From Osedax symbiont Rs1 (GTDB lineage: Bacteria; Pseudomonadota; Gammaproteobacteria; Pseudomonadales; Balneatricaceae), in assembly GCA_000416275.1 (NCBI GenBank), contig ASZJ01000016.1, forward strand, positions 5,935 through 54,556: DNA of 48,622 bases, given 5' to 3'. This document shows positions 35,286 through 44,482 of the stretch, piece after piece. The stretch's first letter is position 1. Every line of letters starts with the position of its first letter. The translations under genes and the position numbers were made by a program. The notes under the pieces were generated by a model that saw nothing but the letters and a program-made list of their open reading frames with translations, was not told where the DNA came from and ran no database searches.

Positions 35286-35660
35286 TTATAACGTTTGAGT
35301 GCTCTGACCGTTATCAAATCCCGCCAAATAAGTTTCAATCTTTTTACTCAGATTAATATCTTCATTAGATATTTGAATGCCTACTCCTTGCTTTTTACCA
35401 TTTTGTGGAGATTTTGGCGTCATCCAAATCACTTTTCCGGTAATCGGTGTCTTATCTGTTTCGTCCATTAATTGCAGCAGCGCGAACACTTCTTCACCTA
35501 GATGAAAATCTCGATTAGTCGCTATAAATAAACCACCACCTTTGACAAATGGCATATAGGCATCATACAGCTGCTGTTTTTCTGGCAAGACTAACGTCAG
35601 TATACCATGGCTCATACGTGGTCGGGTCGGCATAGGTCCTGCAACACTTTCTACATTCAT
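35286..35660 (-). CDS. pilZ: PilZ-domain protein (type IV pilus PilZ-like)
   Basis: This small cytosolic protein (124 residues from the ATG at 35660) has the fold of PilZ, the type IV pilus assembly factor. It contains GILTLVLPEKQQLYDAYMPF (residues 17-36), GGGLFIAT and GKVIWMTPKSPQNGKKQGVGIQI. The c-di-GMP-binding RxxxR and DxSxxG motifs are absent, as in true PilZ, so it should not bind c-di-GMP by the standard site. The frame also opens with TTG at 35687 (nine more residues); the family start favours the ATG. It lies between holB and tatD, the standard place. Confidence 0.85.
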   Translation of the reverse strand: MNVESVAGPMPTRPRMSHGILTLVLPEKQQLYDAYMPFVKGGGLFIATNRDFHLGEEVFALLQLMDETDKTPITGKVIWMTPKSPQNGKKQGVGIQISNEDINLSKKIETYLAGFDNGQSTQTL

Positions 35661-35771
35661 TTCACTGTTACTTAATATAATAGCCAAGGTTTACGATCCC
35701 TCTGGTTTACATAGCGCCGGCTCGCAGTATGCGTCGACGCCTCCCTTAATAGTCTGAATACTTATCTTTAG

Positions 35772-35916
35772 TCTGAATCGGCAACTCAGACGGGCACTTA
35801 GCATAAGACATTGATTATACAAGATTTTAAAAACACCCTTAAAACTAAAAGGTGTAGCTAAGATCTTCAATTGTGCCGTGAAATCGACATTTTACGCTCT
35901 AATGCACCGAACTCAA
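35772..35916. repeat. Family A repeat, decayed copy (A12)
   Basis: It begins CTGAATCGGCAACTCAG. The GGTGTAGCTAAGATCTTCAA segment, ATTTTACGCTCT and a worn right end AACTCAAG can be aligned with the 160-bp copies. It lies between holB and pilZ, dividing the gene block. Confidence 0.6.
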
Positions 35917-35952
35917 GTTTAAATCATTGAAAACATGACCTATTTAACCATT

Positions 35953-36990
35953 TTATATTAAATTATTCCAATCTAGTAATAAATCTTCCAATAACAGTTG
36001 TTTATTTGGATTTTGATGCGCCAATAAAGCGGCCCTCTGCGCTTGTACTTTATCTGACAGACGATAGACTGCCTTGATATCACTTCGCTTGGCGAGGGCC
36101 GTCAGCATTTTTGTCATATCTGAATTGACTATGTTGCGATCCGCACCGATTAAATGCAGCTTGGCAATATCAACCAGTAAACTATACATCCAAGCCAGCA
36201 ACATCAATATATCCGCTTTCGCGTAACTCAGAGCCAAATCAATGGCCGTGGTCTTTTTTTGTAGGATGCTCTTTAAACCGGTAAAAAATTCTGCCCTCAG
36301 CGACTGATCTCCTCCCTGTTTAAACCCCAGCCCTAACAGCGGTGCTCCGTGTACAACATTAAGCAGCTGGGTTGCCGGCCCCGATTCAATATTGAGCTGC
36401 TGTGCGAGCCACTCTACCGCGATACTCTGCTCAGGCACTGGGCAATCCACCCGCTGACAGCGACTTTTAATAGTCGGCATCACTTGTCCTAATTGATGTG
36501 AGATGAGCAGCAACAAGCAGTTTTCACCAGGCTCCTCTAAGGTCTTCAACAGTGCATTTGCCGCTGACAAGTTCATCGCCTCAGCAGGGTCTAAGACCAC
36601 CACTCGATAACCGCCCTGCTGGGCTGATTTCTGCATGAATTGACTGAGATCGCGGACTTGATCGACTTTTATTTGCCCAGAGCCCGGCCCGGCTTTAGAT
36701 CCCGCGCTGTCCTGCGGCGCCAAATGATACAAGTCCGGATGCCCACTTGAAGAAAAAAGCTGACAACTACGACACTGCAGGCAAGCACCCGCTGGCTGCA
36801 GGCTTTGACAGAGCACTAACTGTGCGACACTGCTGGCAAAATGCAGTTTTCCAATCCCCTTGATACCGTTGATGATCAAGGCGTGCGGCAATTTTTGGGC
36901 GCGGTACAACTGGTTAATTCTCTGCCACTGCGGCTCAAACCAAGGATACACATTAGTTTCCAGTGCGTGGTATCTGCTTGCAATATCCAT
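35953..36990 (-). CDS. holB: DNA polymerase III delta' subunit
   Basis: This is a clamp-loader subunit of the replicative polymerase. The 345 residues include an AAA-like module with a degenerate P-loop GIKGIGKLH (42-50), a zinc-binding cysteine group CLQCRSCQ (C70, C73, C76), VVVLDPAEAMNLSAANALLKTLEEPGENCLLLLIS (split) and the SRC motif KSRCQRVDCP. All are typical of HolB. The frame is open upstream to 37074 inside tmk; the ATG at 36990 follows the tmk stop by one base (TAATATG) and matches the family start. Translation is therefore coupled to tmk. Confidence 0.93.
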   Translation of the reverse strand: MDIASRYHALETNVYPWFEPQWQRINQLYRAQKLPHALIINGIKGIGKLHFASSVAQLVLCQSLQPAGACLQCRSCQLFSSSGHPDLYHLAPQDSAGSKAGPGSGQIKVDQVRDLSQFMQKSAQQGGYRVVVLDPAEAMNLSAANALLKTLEEPGENCLLLLISHQLGQVMPTIKSRCQRVDCPVPEQSIAVEWLAQQLNIESGPATQLLNVVHGAPLLGLGFKQGGDQSLRAEFFTGLKSILQKKTTAIDLALSYAKADILMLLAWMYSLLVDIAKLHLIGADRNIVNSDMTKMLTALAKRSDIKAVYRLSDKVQAQRAALLAHQNPNKQLLLEDLLLDWNNLI

Positions 36991-36991
36991 A

Positions 36992-37633
36992 TTAAAGACC
37001 AAGTTTCGAGGTGAGTATTGCCGCCACTTGCCGCTCAACATCCCGCAAATTTTGAGATGCATCCACCTGCGCAAAACGCTGCGGTTCTTTTTTCATCTGC
37101 TGCTGGTAGCCGGCTCGTACCTTTTCAAAAAAACTGTGCTTTTCCTGCTCAATTCGATCCAACTCGCCTCTGGCACTTGCGCGCGCTAAACCAATCGCTA
37201 CCGGTGCATCCAATAATATAGTCAAATCCGGCCGCAAACCTTGCTGCACAAAATCTTCTAACTGACTTATTCTCTCTAAATCAATACCTCGACCATAGCC
37301 TTGGTACGCGTAAGTGGCATCCGTAAAGCGATCACTCAATACCCAAATCCCCTTGGCTAGAGCCGGTGCGATCACTCGATTAATATGCTGAGCTCGCGCT
37401 GCAAACACTAACAAAAGTTCAGTATCGACGGCCATTTGCTCTTCTCTAGGACTGAGTATCAGCTCTCTAATTTGCTCTGCCAAAGCAGTTCCACCAGGCT
37501 CGCGGGTTAGTATCAACTCAATACCAGCAGCTTCAATGCGCTTTTTAACGAAGGCAATGTTGGTACTTTTCCCAACACCTTCAGTGCCTTCGATACTGAT
37601 AAAACGCCCTTTTACAGGTTGTCTGTTACTCAT
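36992..37633 (-). CDS. tmk: Thymidylate kinase
   Basis: It phosphorylates dTMP to dTDP for DNA synthesis. The 213 residues include the P-loop [10 protein letters not shown] (15-24), the dTMP-binding TREPGGT (DR-like loop), [16 protein letters not shown] and the LID segment near [10 protein letters not shown]. The length is normal. A GGAAG site lies before the ATG. It sits between mltG and holB in the standard order. Confidence 0.95.
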   Translation of the reverse strand: MSNRQPVKGRFISIEGTEGVGKSTNIAFVKKRIEAAGIELILTREPGGTALAEQIRELILSPREEQMAVDTELLLVFAARAQHINRVIAPALAKGIWVLSDRFTDATYAYQGYGRGIDLERISQLEDFVQQGLRPDLTILLDAPVAIGLARASARGELDRIEQEKHSFFEKVRAGYQQQMKKEPQRFAQVDASQNLRDVERQVAAILTSKLGL

Positions 37634-37673
37634 TTACGCTTCCTAATCTAGCTACTTTAGATGGCTTTCTTGA

Positions 37674-38711
37674 CTATTGAGCGGGGGCCGATCGATAACC
37701 CTTTTTACGCTTCAACTGATAGCGTCGCACTGCATTGTTGTGCTCTCGCAAACTTTTAGAAAATTGATGACTGCCATTCCCTTTGGCGACGAAATATAAA
37801 TATTTAGTTTTTTCTGGATTGAGCGCTGCTTTGATAGCCTCGGGGCCGACGGTGGCAATCGGCGATGGCGGCAAACGTTTAATCACGTAGGTATTGTAAG
37901 CACTGGGACGGCGCAAATCTGCCCGGGTAATATTGCCTTTGTATTTATCACCCATGCCGTAAATTACGGTTGGATCAGTCTGTAATTTCATGCCAATATT
38001 CATGCGGTTAATAAACACCCCGGCAATCACCGGACGCTCTTTGGAGGCGCCGGTCTCCTTCTCAACTATAGAGGCCATGATCAGTGCTTCATAGGCATTT
38101 TTGTAGGGCAGTTTTTTATTGCGCTGTTGCCACTGCTGATCCAATAACTTTTGCATGCTGTGATAGGCGCGCTTAAGCAGTGCTATATCGGTACTGCCGC
38201 GCTCTACTCGGTAAGTTTCAGCCAGCAGCAGACCTTCCAACTTTTGCTCTGTTGCACCAATCGCCGTTAACAATTCAGCCTCGGTCATGTCAGTGGTTTG
38301 TAAATCTAGAATATCTTGGTATCTGAGTAATTGCGCGCGCAGTTCTTTAACATTGGAGCCCTCAATGAATACCACATTATGGCGCACTACATCGCCGGCA
38401 GAAAACAGTTTCAGCAACCCTATTGGGGTTGTGCCTGCACTCACTGCATATTCCCCGGCCTTGATCCCTTTGCCGTAGCGATAGTATTTAGCATACAGCT
38501 TAAAATAGAGATCATTGTCTATTAAATTGGCGGTTTTCAGCTGAGCGGTCAAACGATTAAAGCCAACCCCGCGCTTCACCACAAATGTTTGCGCAGCACC
38601 CTGCTTAAAACTGGCTTCAGCCATGACTTTATGAATATCTTGCCATATATACCCAGCAGCTAACGCAGCGCCAATAACAGCCAACAACAAGGCGATAAAA
38701 AACCTTTTCAC
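37674..38711 (-). CDS. mltG: Endolytic murein transglycosylase MltG (YceG-like)
   Basis: This single-pass inner-membrane enzyme cleaves nascent glycan strands and so sets their length. The 345 residues have one N-terminal helix (FFIALLLAVIGAALAAGYIW) and the YceG domain, with the catalytic glutamate in ASIVEKETG and the signature TDPTVIYGMG and NTYVIKRLPPSPI. The start is GTG at 38711, overlapping the pabC stop as GTGA, with an AAGGA site in the pabC end, so it is coupled to pabC. Confidence 0.94.
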   Translation of the reverse strand: MKRFFIALLLAVIGAALAAGYIWQDIHKVMAEASFKQGAAQTFVVKRGVGFNRLTAQLKTANLIDNDLYFKLYAKYYRYGKGIKAGEYAVSAGTTPIGLLKLFSAGDVVRHNVVFIEGSNVKELRAQLLRYQDILDLQTTDMTEAELLTAIGATEQKLEGLLLAETYRVERGSTDIALLKRAYHSMQKLLDQQWQQRNKKLPYKNAYEALIMASIVEKETGASKERPVIAGVFINRMNIGMKLQTDPTVIYGMGDKYKGNITRADLRRPSAYNTYVIKRLPPSPIATVGPEAIKAALNPEKTKYLYFVAKGNGSHQFSKSLREHNNAVRRYQLKRKKGYRSAPAQ

Positions 38712-39586
38712 AACTTATTTTCCTTCAGATAATATTGCTGCAGTAACTGCTGCAAGGTGGTAGTAATAGCGCCTATAGAAAAAGGCACTGGAGTAAAGTT
38801 AGAGGTTGAACTACATGAGAGCACAGCGCTGACTGGCAGAATATTAAACACACTATTGCAGACAAATATTTCATCGGCCGCTAATAATTGTTGCAATTGG
38901 TACTCGCCAACCCGCTGCTCTGCCAGGGTATTTAATGCACATAATTGCAGTAATTTATTGCGCACCACTCCAGCCACTCCGGCCTGTGATAGATCGGGGG
39001 TATAGAGGACTCCATCGGTCACCCAGAAAACATTGCTCATACACCCTTCAATGACATAGCCGGCAGTATCACAGACGATCCCCTCTGTAACCGAGGGGTC
39101 ATGCCACTCACTGCGAGCGATGACTTGCTCTAATCTATTCAGATGTTTGATGCCGGCGAGTAGCGGCTGTCTGGCAAGCTGCGTCGCGCATAAGTGAATA
39201 TTGACACCTTGTCGCTGGGCGGTAGACATATCGGGCTTGGCAGAGAGAGCTGCGATGCGAGTAACACTGGCATTGGGGTCCGCTTTGTAGCCGCGAGCGC
39301 CGATCCCCCGGGTCAAGGTAAGCTTAAGAATGGTATCTTGGGACTGATGCACAGCTGTCGCCATCAGTTTCGTAAAATCTTGATAGAACGCTTGCTCTGT
39401 CGCCTGATTAAATGGAATCGCCAATCGTTCAGCACCCAGTCGCATTCGCTGCAGGTGCTCGCCCCACAAGAGCGGCACTGCACGCTGTACAGCGATGGTT
39501 TCAAACAATCCATCGCCGTAGCTCAGACCTCGGTCAGAGACGTGTATGGACTGCTCTGCGATGCCGTTGATTAAAATATTTATCAT
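38708..39586 (-). CDS. pabC: Aminodeoxychorismate lyase
   Basis: This PLP enzyme releases p-aminobenzoate for folate. The 292 residues from the ATG at 39586 form a class IV aminotransferase fold: DRGLSYGDGLFETI, the PLP lysine in IKHLNRLEQVIARSEW, EGCMSNVFWV and a C-terminal NSVFNILPV. A GTG four codons earlier (39598) is also possible; neither has a strong ribosome site. It lies directly after fabF, as in E. coli and Pseudomonas. Confidence 0.93.
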   Translation of the reverse strand: MINILINGIAEQSIHVSDRGLSYGDGLFETIAVQRAVPLLWGEHLQRMRLGAERLAIPFNQATEQAFYQDFTKLMATAVHQSQDTILKLTLTRGIGARGYKADPNASVTRIAALSAKPDMSTAQRQGVNIHLCATQLARQPLLAGIKHLNRLEQVIARSEWHDPSVTEGIVCDTAGYVIEGCMSNVFWVTDGVLYTPDLSQAGVAGVVRNKLLQLCALNTLAEQRVGEYQLQQLLAADEIFVCNSVFNILPVSAVLSCSSTSNFTPVPFSIGAITTTLQQLLQQYYLKENKL

Positions 39587-39613
39587 CTGCTTAGCCACTG
39601 GCTAGTACAGCAC

Positions 39614-40858
39614 TTATATTTTACGGAACAACAAGCTACCGTTGGTGCCACCAAAGCCAAATGAGTTGGAAATTGCAACATCAATTTTACAGCTCTGCGC
39701 ACTGTGGGCAACATAATTCAGATCGCAACCTGGGGACGGATTATCGAGATTAATCGTCGGAGGCGCCACTTGATCGCGAATCGCTAGGGCACAAAAAATC
39801 GCTTCCACGGCACCCGCGGCACCTAATAAGTGGCCAATCATCGATTTTGTAGAGCTCATCCGCAACTGGTTGGCATCCTCACCAAATAAGCGTTTTACCG
39901 CATTAGTTTCAGCAATGTCGCCCGCTGGAGTGGATGTACCATGAGCATTAATATAGTCAACCTTAGAGATCGCTGATATTTTGTTGGCATCTCGAAGCGC
40001 ATTGCCCATCGCCAATGCGGCACCTTCTCCGGTCGCGGGAGGGGCGGTAATATGATGAGCATCATCGCTCATACCAAAACCGGCTAACTCGCAGTAAATC
40101 TTAGCACCGCGAGCTTTGGCAGCTTCGTACTCTTCAAGCACTACGATACCGGCGCCATCACCCAGCACAAAACCATCGCGATCGGCATCCCAGGGACGAC
40201 TTGCCGCCTGTGGGTCTGCATTGCGCTTCGATAAAGCTCTGGCAGCGGCAAAGCCACCCAAGCCTAATTTGGTAGTCGCCATTTCAGCACCACCGGCAAT
40301 CATCACATCGGCATCGCCGTATTGAATCATCCGCATCGCCTGACCAATATTATGCGTACCGGTAGTACAGGCCGTAGTAATCGCGATATTCGGCCCTTTA
40401 AAGCCATATTTAATCGCCAGATGACCGGCGATCATATTGATAATGCTACCGGGAACAAAAAATGGAGACACTTTTCGCGGACCGGCATTGCTAATGATAT
40501 CGTAAGTCGACTCGATCATTGATAAGCCACCGATCCCAGAACCGATAGCACAACCTATTCTAGAAGCATTCTCTTCCGTTACATCAAGGCCGCTGTCGCT
40601 CACCGCCTGAAAGGCCGCCGCTAAACCATACTGAATAAACAAATCCATACGCCGAGCATCTTTAGGATTCATGTACTGAGCGATGTCGAAATCTTTAATC
40701 GATGCTGAAAATTGAGTGCTGTAAGCAGAGGCATCAAAATGTGTAATGGGAGCGGCACCACTTTGCCCCGCCAAAATAGATTTCCAACTTTCCTCGACGG
40801 TGTTCCCTACCGGTGTTAAAGCCCCTATTCCGGTAACTACCACTCTTCTACGAGACAT
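39614..40858 (-). CDS. fabF: 3-oxoacyl-ACP synthase II (FabF)
   Basis: It condenses acyl-ACP with malonyl-ACP in fatty acid elongation. The 414 residues have the catalytic triad of KAS II: C164 in [12 protein letters not shown], His in [11 protein letters not shown] near 303 and His in [14 protein letters not shown] near 340. The final [15 protein letters not shown] is typical. The frame is open to 40906, but the ATG at 40858 has a GGGAG site and starts at the family position. A terminator hairpin and a family B fragment lie between it and acpP. Confidence 0.96.
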   Translation of the reverse strand: MSRRRVVVTGIGALTPVGNTVEESWKSILAGQSGAAPITHFDASAYSTQFSASIKDFDIAQYMNPKDARRMDLFIQYGLAAAFQAVSDSGLDVTEENASRIGCAIGSGIGGLSMIESTYDIISNAGPRKVSPFFVPGSIINMIAGHLAIKYGFKGPNIAITTACTTGTHNIGQAMRMIQYGDADVMIAGGAEMATTKLGLGGFAAARALSKRNADPQAASRPWDADRDGFVLGDGAGIVVLEEYEAAKARGAKIYCELAGFGMSDDAHHITAPPATGEGAALAMGNALRDANKISAISKVDYINAHGTSTPAGDIAETNAVKRLFGEDANQLRMSSTKSMIGHLLGAAGAVEAIFCALAIRDQVAPPTINLDNPSPGCDLNYVAHSAQSCKIDVAISNSFGFGGTNGSLLFRKI

Positions 40859-40949
40859 TGTACTTCTCCCATTATACTCTTGAATTGGCGCATTCAGCGC
40901 ATTCAAAATTATTCTATATACTGATACTTTTGTTCTTGTCTACTGAGCC

Positions 40950-40996
40950 CATTAGCTTGTCTTACCTTCGCTCGCAACGTTATTCAGAGGTCTCAT
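40950..40996. repeat. Family B repeat, right-end fragment (B5)
   Basis: CTTGTCTTACCTTCGCTCGC followed by AACGTTATTCAGAGGTCTC matches the last 40 bp or so of family B almost exactly. It lies between the acpP terminator and fabF. The rest of the element is absent. Confidence 0.75.
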
Positions 40997-41010
40997 TTTA
41001 TTAGATATAC

Positions 41011-41050
41011 AAAAGAAAAGCCGCTCTAAACAAATAGTAACGGCTTTTTT
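41011..41050 (-). terminator. Intrinsic terminator after acpP (bidirectional)
   Basis: AAAAGCCG and CGGCTTTT form an 8-bp stem (41016-41023 and 41041-41048) around a 17-base loop. On the minus strand the stem is followed by CTTTT, and on the plus strand by further T. It lies 30 bp past the acpP stop and would let acpP be made in excess over fabF, as is usual. Confidence 0.75.
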
Positions 41051-41079
41051 TAGATCTAAACGATTACAAACAGTATTGA

Positions 41080-41313
41080 TTACTGATTAGAAGTAACGTA
41101 ATCAATAGCCAGTTGTACAGTAGTGATTTTTTCAGCTTCTTCATCGGGAATTTCAGTTTCGAATTCTTCCTCTAAAGCCATTACTAGCTCAACGGTGTCT
41201 AGAGAATCCGCGCCTAAATCATCAACAAAAGATGCAGGATTAGTAACTTCTTCAACTTTAACGCCTAACTGTTCTGCAACAATTTTTTTAACGCGATCTT
41301 CAATATTACTCAT
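41080..41313 (-). CDS. acpP: Acyl carrier protein
   Basis: This 77-residue carrier of fatty acyl chains has the phosphopantetheine serine S37 in [12 protein letters not shown]. It is highly acidic and of standard length. It lies between fabG and fabF, with 203 bp upstream that can hold its own promoter and a terminator downstream, suggesting independent high expression. Confidence 0.98.
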   Translation of the reverse strand: MSNIEDRVKKIVAEQLGVKVEEVTNPASFVDDLGADSLDTVELVMALEEEFETEIPDEEAEKITTVQLAIDYVTSNQ

Positions 41314-41516
41314 AATTTTTCCTATTATTTATCAACATAGCAACATACGATATGCAACTTTTGATTATTAAATATTATCAGCTCTTAAATGGAGCTAATA
41401 ATTTTTTATTCGATTCAGGTGTGGCAATTATCAACAAATCTCTGAAAATATCAATCACAATTGTCGGTTTTTGCTAATCTGAGTCCGATTTAGCCAATCT
41501 TTATGCTTAGTACTCA

Positions 41517-42260
41517 CTAAGACATATACATACCACCATTGACCTGGATTGTTTCACCCGTTACATAGGACGCAGCTTCGCTGGCTAAAAAGCCTACTAC
41601 TGTAGCTATTTCTTCAGGCTTACCTAAACGTTTGACTGGAATTTTAGATGTTAAAGCCTCTTTGTGTTCCTCTGCCAGACCTTTTGTCATATCGGTGTCA
41701 ATGAAACCTGGTGCCACACAATTGACGGTCACATTACGCGAGCCAATCTCACAGGCCAGAGCCCTAGAAAAGCCTTCCATCCCCGCCTTGGAAGCTGCAT
41801 AATTGGTCTGCCCTGCATTGCCCATCGAGGCAACCACGGAACTGACACTAATAATCCGACCCCAACGCTTTTTACTCATACCACGCAAACACGCTTTTGC
41901 AACACGGTAGACAGAGGACAGATTAGTGTTAATCACACTATCCCACTCACTCGCTTTCATCCGCATCAGCAAATTATCTTTAGTGATACCGGCATTGTTA
42001 ACCAAAATATCAACCACCGCGTATTCATCATTGATACGCTTAATTGTTTGTGCGACAGACTCATCACTGCCCACATCTAAGACCATACCAGCACCTTGAA
42101 TACCCGCAGCACTTAAGTATTCAGAGATTGAAGCAGCACCTGCCTCACTGGTTGCAGTACCTATAACAATCGCTCCTTGACACCCTAACTCTTCGGCAAT
42201 TGCCTTGCCAATACCGCGAGTTGCGCCAGTCACTAATGCAAGCTTTCCTTCGATACTCAT
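41517..42260 (-). CDS. fabG: 3-oxoacyl-ACP reductase
   Basis: This NADPH-dependent reductase of the elongation cycle is a short-chain dehydrogenase of 247 residues. It has TGATRGIG (11-18), NNAG near 88 and the catalytic S141, Y154 and K158 in SSVVASMGNAGQTNYAASKAG (split). The C-terminal VTGETIQVNGGMYMS is typical. An AGGA site precedes the ATG. It is between fabD and acpP. Confidence 0.97.
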   Translation of the reverse strand: MSIEGKLALVTGATRGIGKAIAEELGCQGAIVIGTATSEAGAASISEYLSAAGIQGAGMVLDVGSDESVAQTIKRINDEYAVVDILVNNAGITKDNLLMRMKASEWDSVINTNLSSVYRVAKACLRGMSKKRWGRIISVSSVVASMGNAGQTNYAASKAGMEGFSRALACEIGSRNVTVNCVAPGFIDTDMTKGLAEEHKEALTSKIPVKRLGKPEEIATVVGFLASEAASYVTGETIQVNGGMYMS

Positions 42261-42342
42261 ATTTTTTTCCTATGCTAATTTCTTATTCTTAATTTATTAT
42301 TGAGCCCAAATAATACAGGCGACGCCCGGCAGATTCGCCCGC

Positions 42343-43272
42343 TCAAGCCAAGGCTTTTTCCCAGCCCGCGCTATCTGCTAAAGACGCTATCACTAAGGGC
42401 TTGTGAATTTTTTTATTCAGACCAGACAGAACTTTACCTGGCCCACATTCTATCGCCACTTGCACACCGCTTTCAATAACACTCTGCATAGACAAGGTCC
42501 AAAGCACCGGACTATACAGCTGCGCAATTAAGTTTTGTTTTATTTCTGCCACACTTTCTGGCGATTTAGCAGAGACATTCTGCAGCACCTTAATCTTTGG
42601 CATTTGCAACTCAATGTCCTGCAATTTTTTCGCTAGCTGCGCCGCTGCAGGGCGCATCAATTCACAGTGTGAGGGCACACTCACCGGCAGCTCTATCGCC
42701 CGTTTAGCGCCACTTGCCTTGCAGGCAATAATAGCCCTGGCAACCGCCGCTTTTTCGCCGGCAATAACCACTTGACCTGGACAATTGAAATTAACCGCCG
42801 CCACCACTTGCCCTTGCGCCGAACTTGCACAAGCCTCTTCCACTAACGCATCGGCCAAACCCAGAATAGCCGCCATAGCACCAGCCCCTGCCGGCACCGC
42901 TTGCTGCATGTACTCGCCACGCAAACGCACCAAATCAATGCCATCGGCAAACTCCAGCACCCCAGCGCATACTAACGCGGTGTACTCTCCCAGACTATGC
43001 CCCGCCATCACCTGCGGCAGTGCAGCTCCTTTTTCTAGCCATAGACGCCACAGCGCCACCCCCGCACACAATAACGCAGGTTGAGTGCGATCAGTTTGAT
43101 TCAAGTCTTCCGCGGGCCCCCGCTGTACTAAAGCCCATAAATCATAGCCTAGCACCGCTGATGCCTCGGCAAATGTCTGTTCGATAATTGGATTTTCTGC
43201 GGCTAGTTCAGCCAACATGCCAACTTGCTGGGAACCTTGCCCAGGAAAAACAAATACTGTTGATGGTGTCAT
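42343..43272 (-). CDS. fabD: Malonyl-CoA:ACP transacylase
   Basis: It loads malonyl groups onto ACP. The 309 residues have FPGQGSQ at 9-15, the catalytic serine S93 in GHSLGEYTALV and the histidine in SVPSHCELM near 202. The frame also opens with GTG at 43284; the ATG at 43272 fits the family start. In Pseudomonas the gene upstream is plsX; here the upstream 343 bp are non-coding, so fabD probably has its own promoter. Confidence 0.95.
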   Translation of the reverse strand: MTPSTVFVFPGQGSQQVGMLAELAAENPIIEQTFAEASAVLGYDLWALVQRGPAEDLNQTDRTQPALLCAGVALWRLWLEKGAALPQVMAGHSLGEYTALVCAGVLEFADGIDLVRLRGEYMQQAVPAGAGAMAAILGLADALVEEACASSAQGQVVAAVNFNCPGQVVIAGEKAAVARAIIACKASGAKRAIELPVSVPSHCELMRPAAAQLAKKLQDIELQMPKIKVLQNVSAKSPESVAEIKQNLIAQLYSPVLWTLSMQSVIESGVQVAIECGPGKVLSGLNKKIHKPLVIASLADSAGWEKALA

Positions 43273-43615
43273 TGCAGGTTCCACTCCATAAAAATTAGGT
43301 TTTACTAAAAACTGTTTTTTATCAATTACTTTTAAAAATATTCTACAACATTAGAAGAAAAATAAAATCACTAATATTCAAAACTATTAGTAAACTTTAG
43401 CGACGACGCTGTTTAATGAGCCTAAAGGGCTGATTCGCGATGATATAAAAGAACGACGGGGATATAAATAGAGACTAGCCAGCTTCGACTAATGAGAGAG
43501 GATTAATAATTCCCTAGATGGGCACTGCCGAATACTTTACCACAAAAAAATATGGAGGCCTAAGCCCCCATACGTCACATCAATCGCAAAGTGCTGCGAT
43601 GCAATCCAGCAGCAA
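43273..43615. other. Non-coding gap between rpmF and fabD; plsX missing
   Basis: No open frame of plsX or recognisable remnant is present. The part next to rpmF holds a terminator (43544-43572). The part next to fabD (about 43290-43400) is strongly AT-rich and is the probable fabD promoter region. Confidence 0.7.
43544..43572 (-). terminator. Intrinsic terminator of the yceD-rpmF operon
   Basis: On the minus strand, TATGGGGGC, a 4-base loop and GCCTCCATA (one G-U pair) are followed at once by a run of seven T. It lies 44 bp past the rpmF stop and is a textbook terminator, ending the operon before fabD. Confidence 0.88.
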
Positions 43616-43795
43616 TTACTCGCTGTCAGTCGCTGTGATTTGACGACCACGGTACATACCGTCAGCTGTCATGTGATGACGACGGTGAGTTTCACCAGTA
43701 GTCGCATCAACGGTTAATGTAGGTCCTGATAGCGCATCGTGTGAACGACGCATATCACGGCGTGAACGTGATTTCTTACTCTTCTGTACTGCCAT
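43616..43795 (-). CDS. rpmF: 50S ribosomal protein L32
   Basis: The 59-residue protein starts [20 protein letters not shown] and continues [15 protein letters not shown], the normal L32 sequence. It is very basic and lacks cysteines, so it is the zinc-free form. It is 20 bp downstream of yceD and is followed by a strong terminator. The ATG has an AGGAG site (in the yceD-rpmF gap). It is too short to be noticed by length alone but is certain. Confidence 0.97.
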   Translation of the reverse strand: MAVQKSKKSRSRRDMRRSHDALSGPTLTVDATTGETHRRHHMTADGMYRGRQITATDSE

Positions 43796-43815
43796 TTGAT
43801 ATAACTCCTAATAAC

Positions 43816-44343
43816 TTATTTCTTGTCGGTGCTGCCCTTTAAGGAGGCCAACACACTAAATGGATTTGGTTTCTCAGCCTCTGAAGCAGCGGCTGCATTT
43901 CCATCACCAAAACTGGTTTGTATACTGCAATCTGAATGATATGACACTATTGGTAACTCTAGCATCAGCTCTTGTTCAATTAATGGCAGCAACTCTAAAT
44001 CATCACCCTCTACGATCAGAGGCTCATAATATTTAGGTAGCGTTTGAGCTTTTTCTTCATTATATGAAATTGCCAAGTTTAACTCAGCATTCAATGTAAT
44101 ATCTACCGGCTCTAAACAGCGCTGGCACTGTACTTGAACAGTAACTTTAGCACTACCTGAAATCGTTCTGATTCTCAGCTCATCTCTAGCGAACTTTAAA
44201 TCTGCTATCACATCAACGTTCGGGCCAACTAACATTTTTGATAGCTCTGTCATTTCATTGACAGCTAGTACACCACTAATTTGTATTTCCCGATCAGCCA
44301 ATTTCCGCGGGTCAACAAATTTAGGTAATTTAACATTTAACAT
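43816..44343 (-). CDS. yceD: YceD family protein (DUF177), rRNA accumulation protein
   Basis: This 175-residue DUF177 protein, in E. coli YceD, is linked to 23S rRNA accumulation. It starts MLNVKLPKFVDPRKLA, has the CQRCLEP cysteine pair typical of the family and ends with NPFSVLASLKG. It is co-transcribed with rpmF. A consensus promoter lies so close upstream that the start codon would be only about 3 nt into the mRNA, and no ribosome site is visible. Confidence 0.92.
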   Translation of the reverse strand: MLNVKLPKFVDPRKLADREIQISGVLAVNEMTELSKMLVGPNVDVIADLKFARDELRIRTISGSAKVTVQVQCQRCLEPVDITLNAELNLAISYNEEKAQTLPKYYEPLIVEGDDLELLPLIEQELMLELPIVSYHSDCSIQTSFGDGNAAAASEAEKPNPFSVLASLKGSTDKK

Positions 44344-44352
44344 AAGCGCGCA

Positions 44353-44381
44353 ATTCTATGTACCTTACCCCCCTCTGTCAA
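44353..44381 (-). promoter_or_regulatory. Sigma-70 promoter of yceD-rpmF
   Basis: On the minus strand, TTGACA (44376-44381), a 17-bp spacer and TAGAAT (44353-44358). The -35 is perfect and the -10 differs by one base. Transcription should start near 44346, just before the ATG at 44343. Confidence 0.8.
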
Positions 44382-44482
44382 AGGGAAACGTATGTTTGTG
44401 GTAAAAATTCGCGTATATTGTACGCCATTTTTACAAAAGCTAAAAGTTTGTTGATCGATTAGCTTTATCAGAGGTTTTTTCA

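Noticed and set aside
36991-37074. N-terminal extension of holB into tmk
   Set aside because: The 28 extra codons overlap the end of tmk in another frame. The ATG at 36990, one base after the tmk stop, fits HolB.
40859-40906. N-terminal extension of fabF
   Set aside because: The ATG at 40858 has a GGGAG site and starts at the normal FabF position; the 16 upstream codons lack support.
41405-41425. GATTCAGGTG near acpP as another family A end
   Set aside because: Only 8 bp match the A terminus and nothing around it aligns; too short to call.
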